Below are positions 1 through 7,518 of a DNA stretch of 64,000 nucleotides, one piece after another. Both the position numbers and the translations under genes were made by a program. The notes below the pieces were generated by a model. That model was not told where the DNA came from. It made no database searches and was given only the letters and a program-made list of their open reading frames with translations. The DNA is from Acidimicrobiia bacterium (GTDB lineage: Bacteria > Actinomycetota > Acidimicrobiia > Acidimicrobiales > AC-14), in assembly GCA_023264995.1 (NCBI GenBank), contig JAHFUR010000010.1, positions 1 to 64,000 of the forward strand. Direction: 5' to 3'. Numbering within the stretch: the first letter of the stretch is position 1; each line of letters begins with the position of its first letter.

Positions 1-478
1 ACCGCCGCCGGCAGCCGCCCGCCCCACCCCGGCAGGCGGGGCGGGCGTCCCCGACCTCCCGACCCGAGACGAGCTCACGATGGCGTGGGGCGACGTGGTG
101 CTGGCCAGCCTGTCGCCCCGGGCCAAGTCCCGCTTCCGGGTCGGGCGGTTCGTCGCCAGCGAGGGCGGGCGGGCCACGTTCGCCCTCCCCAACGCCATTC
201 ACCGCGACCGGTGCGAGGAGGTCCAGGCTGATGTCGAAGCGGCCCTGGCCGCCCACTTCGGGCGCCCGGTCCCGCTGCGCCTCGTCACCGACGACGACCC
301 GCCGGCGCCCCCCGGGACGGTGCCGTCCCCCGGGCCGTCCGGGCCCTCCGGTCCGTCGGCCGACGACGAGGAGTCGATCGACCTCGACGACCTGCAGGAC
401 GCGCCGGCGTCAGAGCTACGCTCGCCGCTGGATCACGTCCTTTCGACCTTTGAAGGCGCCACAGTCGTGGAGGAATAG
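1..478 (+). CDS. dnaX: DNA polymerase III subunit gamma/tau, C-terminal end (partial)
   Basis: The frame is open from the left edge (first full codon at base 2), so only the end of the gene is here. A Pro/Ala/Gly-rich linker is followed by a compact domain beginning LPTRDELTMAWGDVVLASLS and then an acidic, proline-rich tail. Gamma/tau is the clamp-loader ATPase of the replisome; its ATP-binding part lies outside the window. The call rests on this tail domain and on gene order: ybaB starts 3 bp after the stop and recR follows, the common bacterial order dnaX-ybaB-recR. The tail alone is weakly conserved, so the neighbours carry much of the weight. Confidence 0.75.
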   Translation, partial: PPPAAARPTPAGGAGVPDLPTRDELTMAWGDVVLASLSPRAKSRFRVGRFVASEGGRATFALPNAIHRDRCEEVQADVEAALAAHFGRPVPLRLVTDDDPPAPPGTVPSPGPSGPSGPSADDEESIDLDDLQDAPASELRSPLDHVLSTFEGATVVEE

Positions 479-481
479 CTC

Positions 482-823
482 ATGCCCAAGAACGCACCTG
501 GTGGCCAGCCGAACATGAACGAGCTGCTGAAGCAGGCCCAGAAGATGCAGGAGCAGTTGATGGCGGCGCGCGCCGAGGCCGAGACCCAGGAGGTCGAGGG
601 CCAGGCCGGCGGAGGCGTCGTCAAGGTACGAGTCACCGGCGGCATGGAGTTCCAGGGCGTCACCATCGACCCCTCGGCCGTCGACCCCGACGATGTCGCC
701 ATGCTGGAGGACCTGGTCCTGGCCGCCATCCGCGATGCGGTCACCAAGGCCGGCCAGATCTCCGAGCAGGCCATGGGCGGCCTCGACCTCGGGGGCCTGG
801 GCGCCGGCCTGTTCGGCGGCTGA
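482..823 (+). CDS. ybaB: YbaB/EbfC family nucleoid-associated protein
   Basis: A 113-residue protein, the usual family length. It has the N-terminal helix with the [19 protein letters not shown] pattern, the central beta strands ([19 protein letters not shown]) and the [14 protein letters not shown] helix, ending in a Gly-rich tail. Members form dimers that bind DNA and are thought to act in nucleoid organisation or with RecR in repair. A GGAGG sequence sits just upstream, inside the end of dnaX, and the gene lies between dnaX and recR with almost no spacing, so the three are probably one operon. Confidence 0.93.
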   Translation: MPKNAPGGQPNMNELLKQAQKMQEQLMAARAEAETQEVEGQAGGGVVKVRVTGGMEFQGVTIDPSAVDPDDVAMLEDLVLAAIRDAVTKAGQISEQAMGGLDLGGLGAGLFGG

Positions 824-830
824 TGCCCGG

Positions 831-1430
831 GTGTACGCCCCGCCGGTCCAGAGCCTGATCGACGAGCTCGGCCGACTGCCCGGCGTAGGGCCCAAGTCGG
901 CCCAGCGCATCGCCTTCCACCTCCTCAAGCTGCCGGCGGAGGACGTCTTCCGCCTGGCCCGGTCCATCACCGAGGCCAAGGAGCGGGTGTCGTTCTGCCG
1001 GCGCTGCTTCAACGTCTGCGAGGGCGAGGAGTGCGGGATCTGCCTCGACTCCCGCCGCGACACGTCGCTCGTTTGCGTGGTCGAGGAGCCACGCGACGTG
1101 GTGGCCGTCGAGAAGACCGGCGAGTTCAAGGGCCGCTACCACGTGCTCCAGGGCGCCATCAGCCCCCTCGACGGCATCGGCCCCGACCAGATCCGGGTGC
1201 GGGAGCTGCTGGCCCGGCTGGGTGTCGAGGAGATCGCCGAGGTCATCCTCTGCACCAACCCCAACATCGAGGGCGAGGCCACGGCGATGTACCTGGCCCG
1301 GCTGCTCAAGCCCCTGGGCATCCGGACGACCCGCATCGCCAGCGGCCTGCCCGTCGGCGGCGACCTCGAGTACGCCGACGAGCTGACCCTCGGCCGGGCC
1401 CTGGAAGGGCGGCGCGAGCTCGACGGCTGA
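831..1430 (+). CDS. recR: Recombination mediator protein RecR
   Basis: A 199-residue protein, normal for RecR. It has an N-terminal helix-hairpin-helix ([19 protein letters not shown]), a four-cysteine zinc finger around residues 53-69 ([16 protein letters not shown]), and a Toprim domain with [18 protein letters not shown], ending with the [20 protein letters not shown] signature. RecR works with RecF/RecO to load RecA at gaps. The start is set at GTG 831, 7 bp after the ybaB stop; the open frame extends further upstream but only as a shadow of ybaB. Confidence 0.96.
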   Translation: MYAPPVQSLIDELGRLPGVGPKSAQRIAFHLLKLPAEDVFRLARSITEAKERVSFCRRCFNVCEGEECGICLDSRRDTSLVCVVEEPRDVVAVEKTGEFKGRYHVLQGAISPLDGIGPDQIRVRELLARLGVEEIAEVILCTNPNIEGEATAMYLARLLKPLGIRTTRIASGLPVGGDLEYADELTLGRALEGRRELDG

Positions 1431-1497
1431 GCGCCGGGAACCAGCCGGGCCGCCACCGACGTCGAACCTTGCAGGAAGCCCGGAAGGAGCCGTGCAG

Positions 1498-2454
1498 GTG
1501 CGAACGTTCGTGAGAGGTCGGAAGGGTTGGGCGGTGGCCGGACTGGCCCTGGCCGCCTTGGTGGTGGCCGGCGCCGTCGTGGCCGGCGTCGGGGGCGATG
1601 GCCGAGCCCAGTCGGTGGCTTCGGGTGGCCGGGAGACGGCCGGGGTCGCGCCGGGCATGGCCACGGATGCCGCCGTCCCGGCGCCGTCGGCCCTGAGCGC
1701 CGGCAAGGCGGAGATCGCACCGGTACCTCCCGACGGCGGGCCGACCGCTGTCGTCCCGGGCGCACCCCGGGTCGTGCGGACCGCCGACATCCAGGTGAAG
1801 CTGGCCAAGGGCGGGTTCTCCGCCGCGTTCGACCGGGTGGCGTCGCTCGCCGCAGCCAACGGTGGGTTCGTCTCGTCGTCGACCACGGCGTCGTCGGACC
1901 AGGCCCGCTCGGGGAACCTCACCGTGCGGGTACCAGCCGACCGGTTCGACAGTGTCCGCCAGGGCCTCGGCGCCCTCGGCCAGGTCGAGAGCCAGTCGGT
2001 CCGAGGTGAAGACGTCAGCGGCCAGCTCGTCGACTTCGACGCCCGGCTCAAGAGCCTGCAGGCCCAGGAGGACGCCCTCCGCACCCTCGTCGGGCAGGCC
2101 AAGGCCGTCGGTGAGGTCCTCCAGGTCCAGTCCAGCCTGTTCAGCGTCCGCCAGCAGATCGAACAGCTCAAGGCCCAGAAGGCCAACCTGGAGCAGTCGG
2201 CCACGCTGGCCACCCTGCAGGTCTCGCTGTACGAGCCGGGCGCCCTCGCCGTCGTCAAGCCGGCCACCGACCGTTCGTTGGCCCACAGCGTCCGCCAAGC
2301 CGTCGACGGGACGCTCGCCGTGGCCGGCGGGATGATCGTGGTCGTCGGCTACCTCGTCCCGATCGGCGTCCTCGGGTTGGTGAGCTGGGGCGGCAGCCGG
2401 GCCCTGCGCCGCCGCCCCACCCCTCGGGTTCAGGCCGGCACGCAGATGACGTAG
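1498..2454 (+). CDS. DUF4349 domain membrane protein
   Basis: About 318 residues. An N-terminal basic stretch plus hydrophobic segment (VAGLALAALVVAGAVVAG) acts as a signal anchor, followed by an Ala/Pro/Gly linker. The DUF4349 core starts near residue 90 (RVVRTADIQVKLAKGGF) and contains a coiled coil (LQAQEDALRTLVGQAKAV to LEQSATLATLQVSLYEP); a C-terminal transmembrane helix ends in an RALRRRP basic tail. Two GTG codons compete: 1492 lies 2 nt from the AAGGAG at 1484-1489, while 1498 lies 8 nt away, so 1498 is chosen. The domain has no established function. The 3' end overlaps the collagen-like pseudogene on the other strand. Confidence 0.82.
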   Translation: MRTFVRGRKGWAVAGLALAALVVAGAVVAGVGGDGRAQSVASGGRETAGVAPGMATDAAVPAPSALSAGKAEIAPVPPDGGPTAVVPGAPRVVRTADIQVKLAKGGFSAAFDRVASLAAANGGFVSSSTTASSDQARSGNLTVRVPADRFDSVRQGLGALGQVESQSVRGEDVSGQLVDFDARLKSLQAQEDALRTLVGQAKAVGEVLQVQSSLFSVRQQIEQLKAQKANLEQSATLATLQVSLYEPGALAVVKPATDRSLAHSVRQAVDGTLAVAGGMIVVVGYLVPIGVLGLVSWGGSRALRRRPTPRVQAGTQMT

Positions 2455-2995
2455 GCCACCAGCGTCCACGGGGCGTTCGACGGTGAGACCTTGAACGCCT
2501 CGACGCTCCAGCCGACCGGCTTCTGGCTCTGCTCGACGGCCATGCTCAACCCGATCGACACCGGGGGCCGAGGTTGGCCGCTCGTCGGGACGATGTTGGA
2601 CCCCCCACCCGTGGCCAGCTCACCGGCCGGGCACATCACGTCCTGAGCCTTGTCACTGCTGTTGAAGGGGCTGAGGGCGAAGGCCGAGTGGAGGCCGGTC
2701 ACGCCCGCGCGGCGGGGCCGGTCGGCCCCTGGGGCCCGGTGAGGCCCTGGGCGCCGGTCTCACCCTTGGGGCCGGCGGGGCCGGCCACGCCGGCGTCGCC
2801 CTTGGCGCCCGGCAGCCCCTGCAGGCCCTGCAGGCCCTGGGTGGCACCCAGGACGTTCCAGTCCAAGGGGCTCTCGGTCAGCAGGCACGTGTTCGACGCG
2901 TCGACGACGCGGACACTGCCGCCGAGCTTCCCGACACAGGCGTCGACTTGGTCCCGTCGCCGCCGCGGAGGGCGAAGGCGCCGGCGGTAGGCGCT
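2430..2995 (-). pseudogene. Frameshifted collagen-like repeat protein
   Basis: Read on the minus strand, three pieces of one protein appear in different frames. An N-terminal piece ([13 protein letters not shown]) is out of frame with the next piece, [18 protein letters not shown] then DWNVLG, which runs into Gly-X-Y repeats ([19 protein letters not shown]). These hit a TGA near 2700; the C-terminal domain continues in the next frame as [13 protein letters not shown] and CPAGELATGGG and stops at 2430. The layout matches the family of the intact gene at 23288-23983. Two indels are needed, one near 2940 and one in a GCGCGGGCG tract near 2705. It is either a decayed gene or a region with sequencing errors. 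The beginning is not visible, so no signal sequence can be assigned. Confidence 0.7.
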
Positions 2996-3058
2996 TCCAA
3001 CGTCACGATGGCCGCGGTGGCCCTCGCCGCCGCTGCTGCCCGCTGAGCCGGCCTGCGC

Positions 3059-3754
3059 TCAGGCGGTGGCGATGCGGTTGCCCATGCGGGCGACCAGCGA
3101 CTGCTCGAGCGTGCCCGGGAAGGGCTGGCCGAACGAGAAGAACGTGGCGCTGACCGTCGTGCGGTCCTTGGAGATGTAGACGAGGTCGGCGAAGAGGTGG
3201 TCGGTGTGGTCGGGGTACACCAGGTCCGCGGTCAGACGGACCCCCACAGACCCGTCGCCAAAGCTCTCGACCGTCAGCGGCTCGAAGGCCAGCTTGTCGA
3301 TGCGGGCATCGGGGGCCTGGCGAGCCAGGTTGTCCCGCAGGGCCGTGAGGACGCAGGTGCCGAACTTCGGCCCCCGCACCGCGTCGAGGTCGGCCTTGGC
3401 GTCGGCGGCGGTGTTGACCACCGAGGCGATCGACGACACCTGGTTTTGGCCCATGGTCAGGTCCGGCCCGTACGCGAGGGCGCTCCGGGTGGCCTCGGGA
3501 TCGCCGCGGCCAATGCAGATGGACAGGTCACGCGACCGGGCCACCTCGACGGGATCCTCGGTGTGGGCCGCCCCCCGCCAACCCGCCGGCAGGTCGGCCT
3601 GCTCCAGCAGCACGGTGCGGGCCAGCGCCGTGTCGGCGGCCTTGCCGGTCTTGGGCGACGGCCCGACGGCATCGTCGCTGGTCCCCCCGCCGCCCCCACA
3701 CGCCCCCAGGGCCAGCGCCAGCGCCACTGTCGACAACCACCGGCGGAGGTTCAT
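3059..3754 (-). CDS. Putative secreted lipoprotein
   Basis: A 231-residue protein with a clear lipoprotein signal: MNLRRWLSTVALALALGACG, a hydrophobic segment ending in the lipobox LGAC, then a Gly-rich spacer. The mature part (residues 45-231) has a single domain with DLSICIGRGDPEATRSALAY and a beta-rich C-terminal half (VGVRLTADLVYPDHTDHLFADLVY), which resembles sensor-type or substrate-binding lipoproteins of actinobacteria, but I recognise no named family. It would be anchored on the outer face of the cytoplasmic membrane. It stands alone, divergent from the exonuclease gene that starts 109 bp to the right. Confidence 0.75.
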   Translation of the reverse strand: MNLRRWLSTVALALALGACGGGGGTSDDAVGPSPKTGKAADTALARTVLLEQADLPAGWRGAAHTEDPVEVARSRDLSICIGRGDPEATRSALAYGPDLTMGQNQVSSIASVVNTAADAKADLDAVRGPKFGTCVLTALRDNLARQAPDARIDKLAFEPLTVESFGDGSVGVRLTADLVYPDHTDHLFADLVYISKDRTTVSATFFSFGQPFPGTLEQSLVARMGNRIATA

Positions 3755-3862
3755 CCCCCGAGCCTATGGCCCCGGCCTGGCCGGCGTCCCTGGGTCAATC
3801 GACAGCGCCCCGACGCCCTGCAGTGACCCAGGCTCGGGCGGGAGCGCGTAGCGTCGGCCGGC

Positions 3863-4735
3863 GTGAAGGTCCACCTGCTCGACGGCACCTACGAGCTCTT
3901 CCGTCACCACTTCGGCGTGCCCAAGGGCGACCGCGACCCCGCCGACGAGGTGGCGGCCACGCGCGGGGTGATGTGGAGCGTCCTCCAGCTCCTCGAGGAG
4001 GGCGTGACCCACCTCGGCGTGGCCACCGACCACGTGATCGAGTCGTTCCGCAACGACATGTGGCCGGGCTACAAGACCGGCGCCGGCGTGCCCGAGGAGC
4101 TGCTGGCCCAGTTCGGCCTGCTCGAGGAGGCCCTCGGCACGCTCGGCGTCACGGTGTTCCCGATGGTCGAGCTGGAGGCCGACGATGCCCTGGCGTCGGC
4201 GGCGGCGACGGCGGCCGCCGACCCCAGGGTCGAACAGGTCGTGATCATGACCCCCGACAAGGACCTGGCCCAGATGGTCCTCGGCACCCGTGTCGTCCAG
4301 TTCGACCGCCGGGCCAAGGTCTTCACCGACGAGGCCGGCGTGAAGGCCAAGTACGGCGTGCTCCCCGAATCGATCCCCGACTGGCTGGCTCTGGTGGGCG
4401 ACTCGGCCGACGGGTTCCCCGGCCTGCCCGGATGGGGCAAGACGTCGGCCAGCGCAGTGTTGGCCCGGTACTTCCACATCGAGGAGATCCCCGAGCACCA
4501 TTTCCGGTGGGACGTCACCGTGCGGGGTGCGGCCAGGCTGGCCGCGGCCCTGAACGAGCAGCGCGACCTGGCCCTGCTCTTCCGCGACCTGGCCACCCTG
4601 CGCAGCGAGGCCAAGGTCATCGCCGACGTCGACGAGCTGCGCTGGCTCGGCCCGGCCGACGGCCTCGACGAGATGACCGCCCGGCTGCGGGCCTGGCGGT
4701 TCACCGAGCGGGTCGCCGCCCTCGACCCCCGGTAA
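3863..4735 (+). CDS. 5'-3' exonuclease (flap nuclease family, PolA N-terminal-like)
   Basis: A 290-residue free-standing 5' nuclease without a polymerase domain. The metal-binding acidic sites are visible: an Asp in VHLLDGTYELFRHHF, the ELEADDALA cluster, and TPDKDLAQM; the helix-3-turn-helix is LVGDSADGFPGLPGWGKTSA. Such enzymes remove 5' flaps and RNA primers in replication and repair. The start is GTG 3863; a TAGCGT box at 3849-3854, 8 nt upstream, and no Shine-Dalgarno sequence suggest a leaderless message. Single-domain homologues are common in actinobacteria alongside a separate full-length PolA. Confidence 0.88.
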   Translation: MKVHLLDGTYELFRHHFGVPKGDRDPADEVAATRGVMWSVLQLLEEGVTHLGVATDHVIESFRNDMWPGYKTGAGVPEELLAQFGLLEEALGTLGVTVFPMVELEADDALASAAATAAADPRVEQVVIMTPDKDLAQMVLGTRVVQFDRRAKVFTDEAGVKAKYGVLPESIPDWLALVGDSADGFPGLPGWGKTSASAVLARYFHIEEIPEHHFRWDVTVRGAARLAAALNEQRDLALLFRDLATLRSEAKVIADVDELRWLGPADGLDEMTARLRAWRFTERVAALDPR

Positions 4736-4746
4736 CCTCGACCGGA

Positions 4747-6306
4747 ATGGCCCCCCACCCGAACGGCGTCCGCCTGAAGGACCTCCGCGCCCGCAAGGAC
4801 GAGGCGCTCCACGCCGGCACCGACGACGCCGTCGCCCGCCAGCACGCCCGGGGCAAGATGACGGCTCGGGAACGGGTCGAGGCGCTGCTCGACCCCGGGA
4901 GCTTCGTCGAGCTCGACCTGTTGGCCCGCCACCGGTCGAGCGAGCCCAGCGTGGCCGGCAGCCGGCCGTACACCGACGGCGTGATCACCGGGTGGGGCAC
5001 GGTCGACGGCCGGCAGATCTTCGTGTTCAGCCAGGACTTCACCGTGTTCGGCGGCTCGCTGGGCGAGGTCTTCGCCGAGAAGATCCACAAGGTCATGGAC
5101 ATGGCCGACCAGGTGGGCGCCCCCTTCGTCGGCATCAACGACGGCGCCGGCGCCCGGATCCAGGAGGGCGTCGTGGCCCTCGACTCCTACGGCGGCATCT
5201 TCCGGCGCAACGCTCATTCGTCAGGCGTCATCCCCCAGATCAGCGTGATCATGGGGCCGTGCGCCGGCGGGGCCGTCTACAGCCCGGCCCTCACCGACTT
5301 CGTGTTCATGGTCCGGGACACGTCGTACATGTTCATCACCGGCCCGGAGGTCGTGAAGGCCGAGACCGGGGAGGACGTCTCCCTGCTGGACCTGGGCGGC
5401 GCCATCGCCCACGCCACGCGGTCAGGTGTGGCCCACTTCGTGTCCGACGACGACCGCACCTGTCTCGACGACGTGCGCCGGCTCCTCTCGTTCCTGCCGT
5501 CGAGCAATGCCGAGCCGGCGCCATGGGTGGCGCCGGCCGACGACCCGGCGCGCGAGAGCCCCGAGCTCAACGATGTGCTCCCGGAGCGCACCGACCTGCC
5601 CTACGACATGACCGACGTCATCGCCGCCGTGGTCGACGACGGCTACCTGTTCCAGTACGCGCCACTTTGGGCCCGCAACATGCTGTGCGGCCTGGCTCGC
5701 CTCGACGGCCACGTCGTCGGCATCATCGCCAACCAGCCCGAGGTGCTGGCCGGCGTGCTCGACATCGACTCGTCCGAGAAGGCGGCCAGGTTCGTGCGCA
5801 CCTGCGACGCTTTCAACATCCCCCTGGTGTCCTTCGTCGACGTCCCCGGCTTCCTTCCCGGCGCCGACGAGGAGCACGGGGGGATCGTGCGCCACGGCGC
5901 CAAGCTGCTCTACGCCCTCTGCGAAGCCACCGTCCCCCGGGCCCAGGTGATCACCCGGAAGGCCTACGGCGGGGCCTACGTGGTCATGAACTCGAAGGCC
6001 ATCGGCGCCGACCTGGCCTACGCCTGGCCGACCGCCGAGCTGTCCGTCATGGGGCCGCAAGGGGCGGTTGAGATCCTCCACCGGCGCGAGCTGGCGGAGT
6101 CCGACGACCCTGCGGGCACCAAGGCCGAGCTGCTGGCCGAGTACGTCGAGCGCTACGCCAACCCGTGGATCGCCGCCGAGCGGGGGTACGTCGACGACGT
6201 GATCGAGCCGGCGACCACCCGACCGGTGCTCATCCGGGGCCTGGCCATGCTCCGGTCGAAGCGGGCCGAGCCCCGGTCGCGCAAGCACGGCAATGTCCCC
6301 CTCTAG
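4747..6306 (+). CDS. Acyl-CoA carboxylase carboxyltransferase (beta) subunit
   Basis: A 519-residue protein of the usual length, with both halves of the carboxyltransferase fold. The N-terminal half has GAGARIQEGVVALDSYGGIF and MGPCAGGAVYSPALTDFVFM (oxyanion hole Gly-Gly); the C-terminal half has DVPGFLPGADEEHGGIVRHG and RKAYGGAYVVMNSKAIGAD. It moves the carboxyl group from biotin to an acyl-CoA such as propionyl- or acetyl-CoA. The residue after GGAY, Asp in propionyl-CoA-specific actinobacterial PccB and Ile in AccB, is Val here, so the substrate is left open. No biotin carboxylase/BCCP alpha subunit lies nearby; a small epsilon-like gene overlaps its 3' end. Start ATG 4747 has a TAACCT box 8 nt upstream. 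Confidence 0.9.
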   Translation: MAPHPNGVRLKDLRARKDEALHAGTDDAVARQHARGKMTARERVEALLDPGSFVELDLLARHRSSEPSVAGSRPYTDGVITGWGTVDGRQIFVFSQDFTVFGGSLGEVFAEKIHKVMDMADQVGAPFVGINDGAGARIQEGVVALDSYGGIFRRNAHSSGVIPQISVIMGPCAGGAVYSPALTDFVFMVRDTSYMFITGPEVVKAETGEDVSLLDLGGAIAHATRSGVAHFVSDDDRTCLDDVRRLLSFLPSSNAEPAPWVAPADDPARESPELNDVLPERTDLPYDMTDVIAAVVDDGYLFQYAPLWARNMLCGLARLDGHVVGIIANQPEVLAGVLDIDSSEKAARFVRTCDAFNIPLVSFVDVPGFLPGADEEHGGIVRHGAKLLYALCEATVPRAQVITRKAYGGAYVVMNSKAIGADLAYAWPTAELSVMGPQGAVEILHRRELAESDDPAGTKAELLAEYVERYANPWIAAERGYVDDVIEPATTRPVLIRGLAMLRSKRAEPRSRKHGNVPL

Positions 6307-6475
6307 CGAGCACCAGGCCGTCCCTCCGGAGGTGCTGGCCATCGCCGTGGCCATGGCCGCGGAGTGGCAGGCGGCAGAAGCGGCCGCCGGCCGCGACGCC
6401 GGCCGCGAGCCGCCCAAGCAGTGGCGGTGGGCGGGCCGGCGCTGGGACCGGCCGACAGGCCACCGGTGGAGCTGA
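6293..6475 (+). CDS. Small acyl-CoA carboxylase epsilon subunit-like protein
   Basis: A 60-residue protein whose start overlaps the carboxyltransferase stop by 14 bp. It has a short acidic N-terminus, a helix PPEVLAIAVAMAAEWQAAEA, and a Trp/Arg-rich end (WRWAGRRWDRPTGHRW). Actinobacterial acyl-CoA carboxylases carry a small epsilon subunit encoded directly after the beta subunit, with an N-terminal helix of the pattern PxxELAALxAVLA and a Trp near the C-terminus. Size, position and pattern fit. The sequence is short and divergent, so this is inferred mainly from context; it could be an unrelated short protein. Confidence 0.55.
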   Translation: MSPSSEHQAVPPEVLAIAVAMAAEWQAAEAAAGRDAGREPPKQWRWAGRRWDRPTGHRWS

Positions 6476-7458
6476 CCACCGTCACCGACACCGAGGCCGT
6501 CCTCCACGACGGGCCTCGGGTGGTGCGGGTCGAAGGGCTGAAGCCGGGCCGCGAGCACACTGTCGAGGGGGTGACGTTCCGCACGCTGGCCCCGCCGGCC
6601 GGAGCGCGGCTGGCCACCGTGGCGACAGTGAGCGACGTCCACATCGGCGAGACCGAGTGCGGCCGGTTCGACGGCGTCGATCTCGGCCCACCCCTGCGGT
6701 CGGAGCCCGGCGAGCCGCCCTACCCGGAGACCATGGCCCGCGCCGCCGCCGGCGAGATCGAGGCGGCGGCGCCCGATGTCGTCGTCGTGAAGGGCGACCT
6801 GACGGCCCGGGGCACGGCGGCCGAGCTGGCCGCGTTCTTCGACATCTTCGCCGGCCCGTTCGGCGACCGTCTGCACTGGACCAGCGGCAACCACGACGTG
6901 AGCCCCCACTCCGGCCTCGCGCCCAGGCCGGCCACCGAGCTAGTCACCGTCGCCGGCGCCCGGTTGGCCGTCCTGGGCACCGCCGTACCCGGCCAGACGG
7001 GCGGGCATGTCACCGACGAGCAACTGGCGTGGCTCGACGACCTCGGCGCCGACCGGGCCACGCCGGTCCTCGTCTTCGGCCACCACCCACTGTTCGACCA
7101 CGCCTCGTTCACCGCCGGCATCGACGCCGACAGCTCCGACCGCCTCGTCGAGGTCTTCGCCTGCCGGCCGGCGCTGGTGGGGTACTTCGCCGGCCACACC
7201 CACCGGAACCTGGTCAGGCGGCTGCCCGCCACCGGCGACGTCCCGTGGGCCGAGATCGGGTCCACCAAGGACTACCCGGGTGTGTGGGCCGAGTACCGGA
7301 TCTACGAGGGCGGGGTGATGCAGGTCGTGCACCGGATCTCGTCCCCCGACGCGCTGGCCTGGACGGACCGGACGCGCTCCATGTTCGGCGGCCTCTACCC
7401 GTCGTACTCCTTCGGCTCCCTGGCCGATCGGTGCTTCTGGGTCAACACCCCACACTGA
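6466..7458 (+). CDS. Metallophosphoesterase
   Basis: About 330 residues with the full calcineurin-like set of metal ligands in order: SDVHIGE (D-x-H), VKGDLTARG (GD), SGNHDVS (GNHD), FGHHPLF (GHHP) and AGHTHRN (GHTH). It hydrolyses a phosphoester; the substrate cannot be told. There is no signal peptide, so it is cytoplasmic. The start is placed at GTG 6466, which overlaps the stop of the small upstream gene by 10 bp; longer in-frame starts would run through that gene. The C-terminal 60 residues (TKDYPGVWAEYRIYEGG) continue the phosphoesterase fold. Confidence 0.87.
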   Translation: MELTTVTDTEAVLHDGPRVVRVEGLKPGREHTVEGVTFRTLAPPAGARLATVATVSDVHIGETECGRFDGVDLGPPLRSEPGEPPYPETMARAAAGEIEAAAPDVVVVKGDLTARGTAAELAAFFDIFAGPFGDRLHWTSGNHDVSPHSGLAPRPATELVTVAGARLAVLGTAVPGQTGGHVTDEQLAWLDDLGADRATPVLVFGHHPLFDHASFTAGIDADSSDRLVEVFACRPALVGYFAGHTHRNLVRRLPATGDVPWAEIGSTKDYPGVWAEYRIYEGGVMQVVHRISSPDALAWTDRTRSMFGGLYPSYSFGSLADRCFWVNTPH

Positions 7459-7518
7459 TCGGCCCGACGGGGCCGGCGTGCCGTACGCTCCCCCCACGGC
7501 GAAAAGGGGGCGGTTGGC

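Noticed and set aside
741-2267. 508-codon open frame on the minus strand over recR and the DUF4349 gene
   Set aside because: It runs antisense to two well-supported genes and has the Arg/Ala/Gly-rich, motif-free composition of a high-GC shadow frame.
3766-4746. Upstream in-frame extension of the acyl-CoA carboxylase gene to 846 codons
   Set aside because: The extra region lies over the 5'-3' exonuclease gene in another frame and has shadow composition; the conserved protein begins at ATG 4747.
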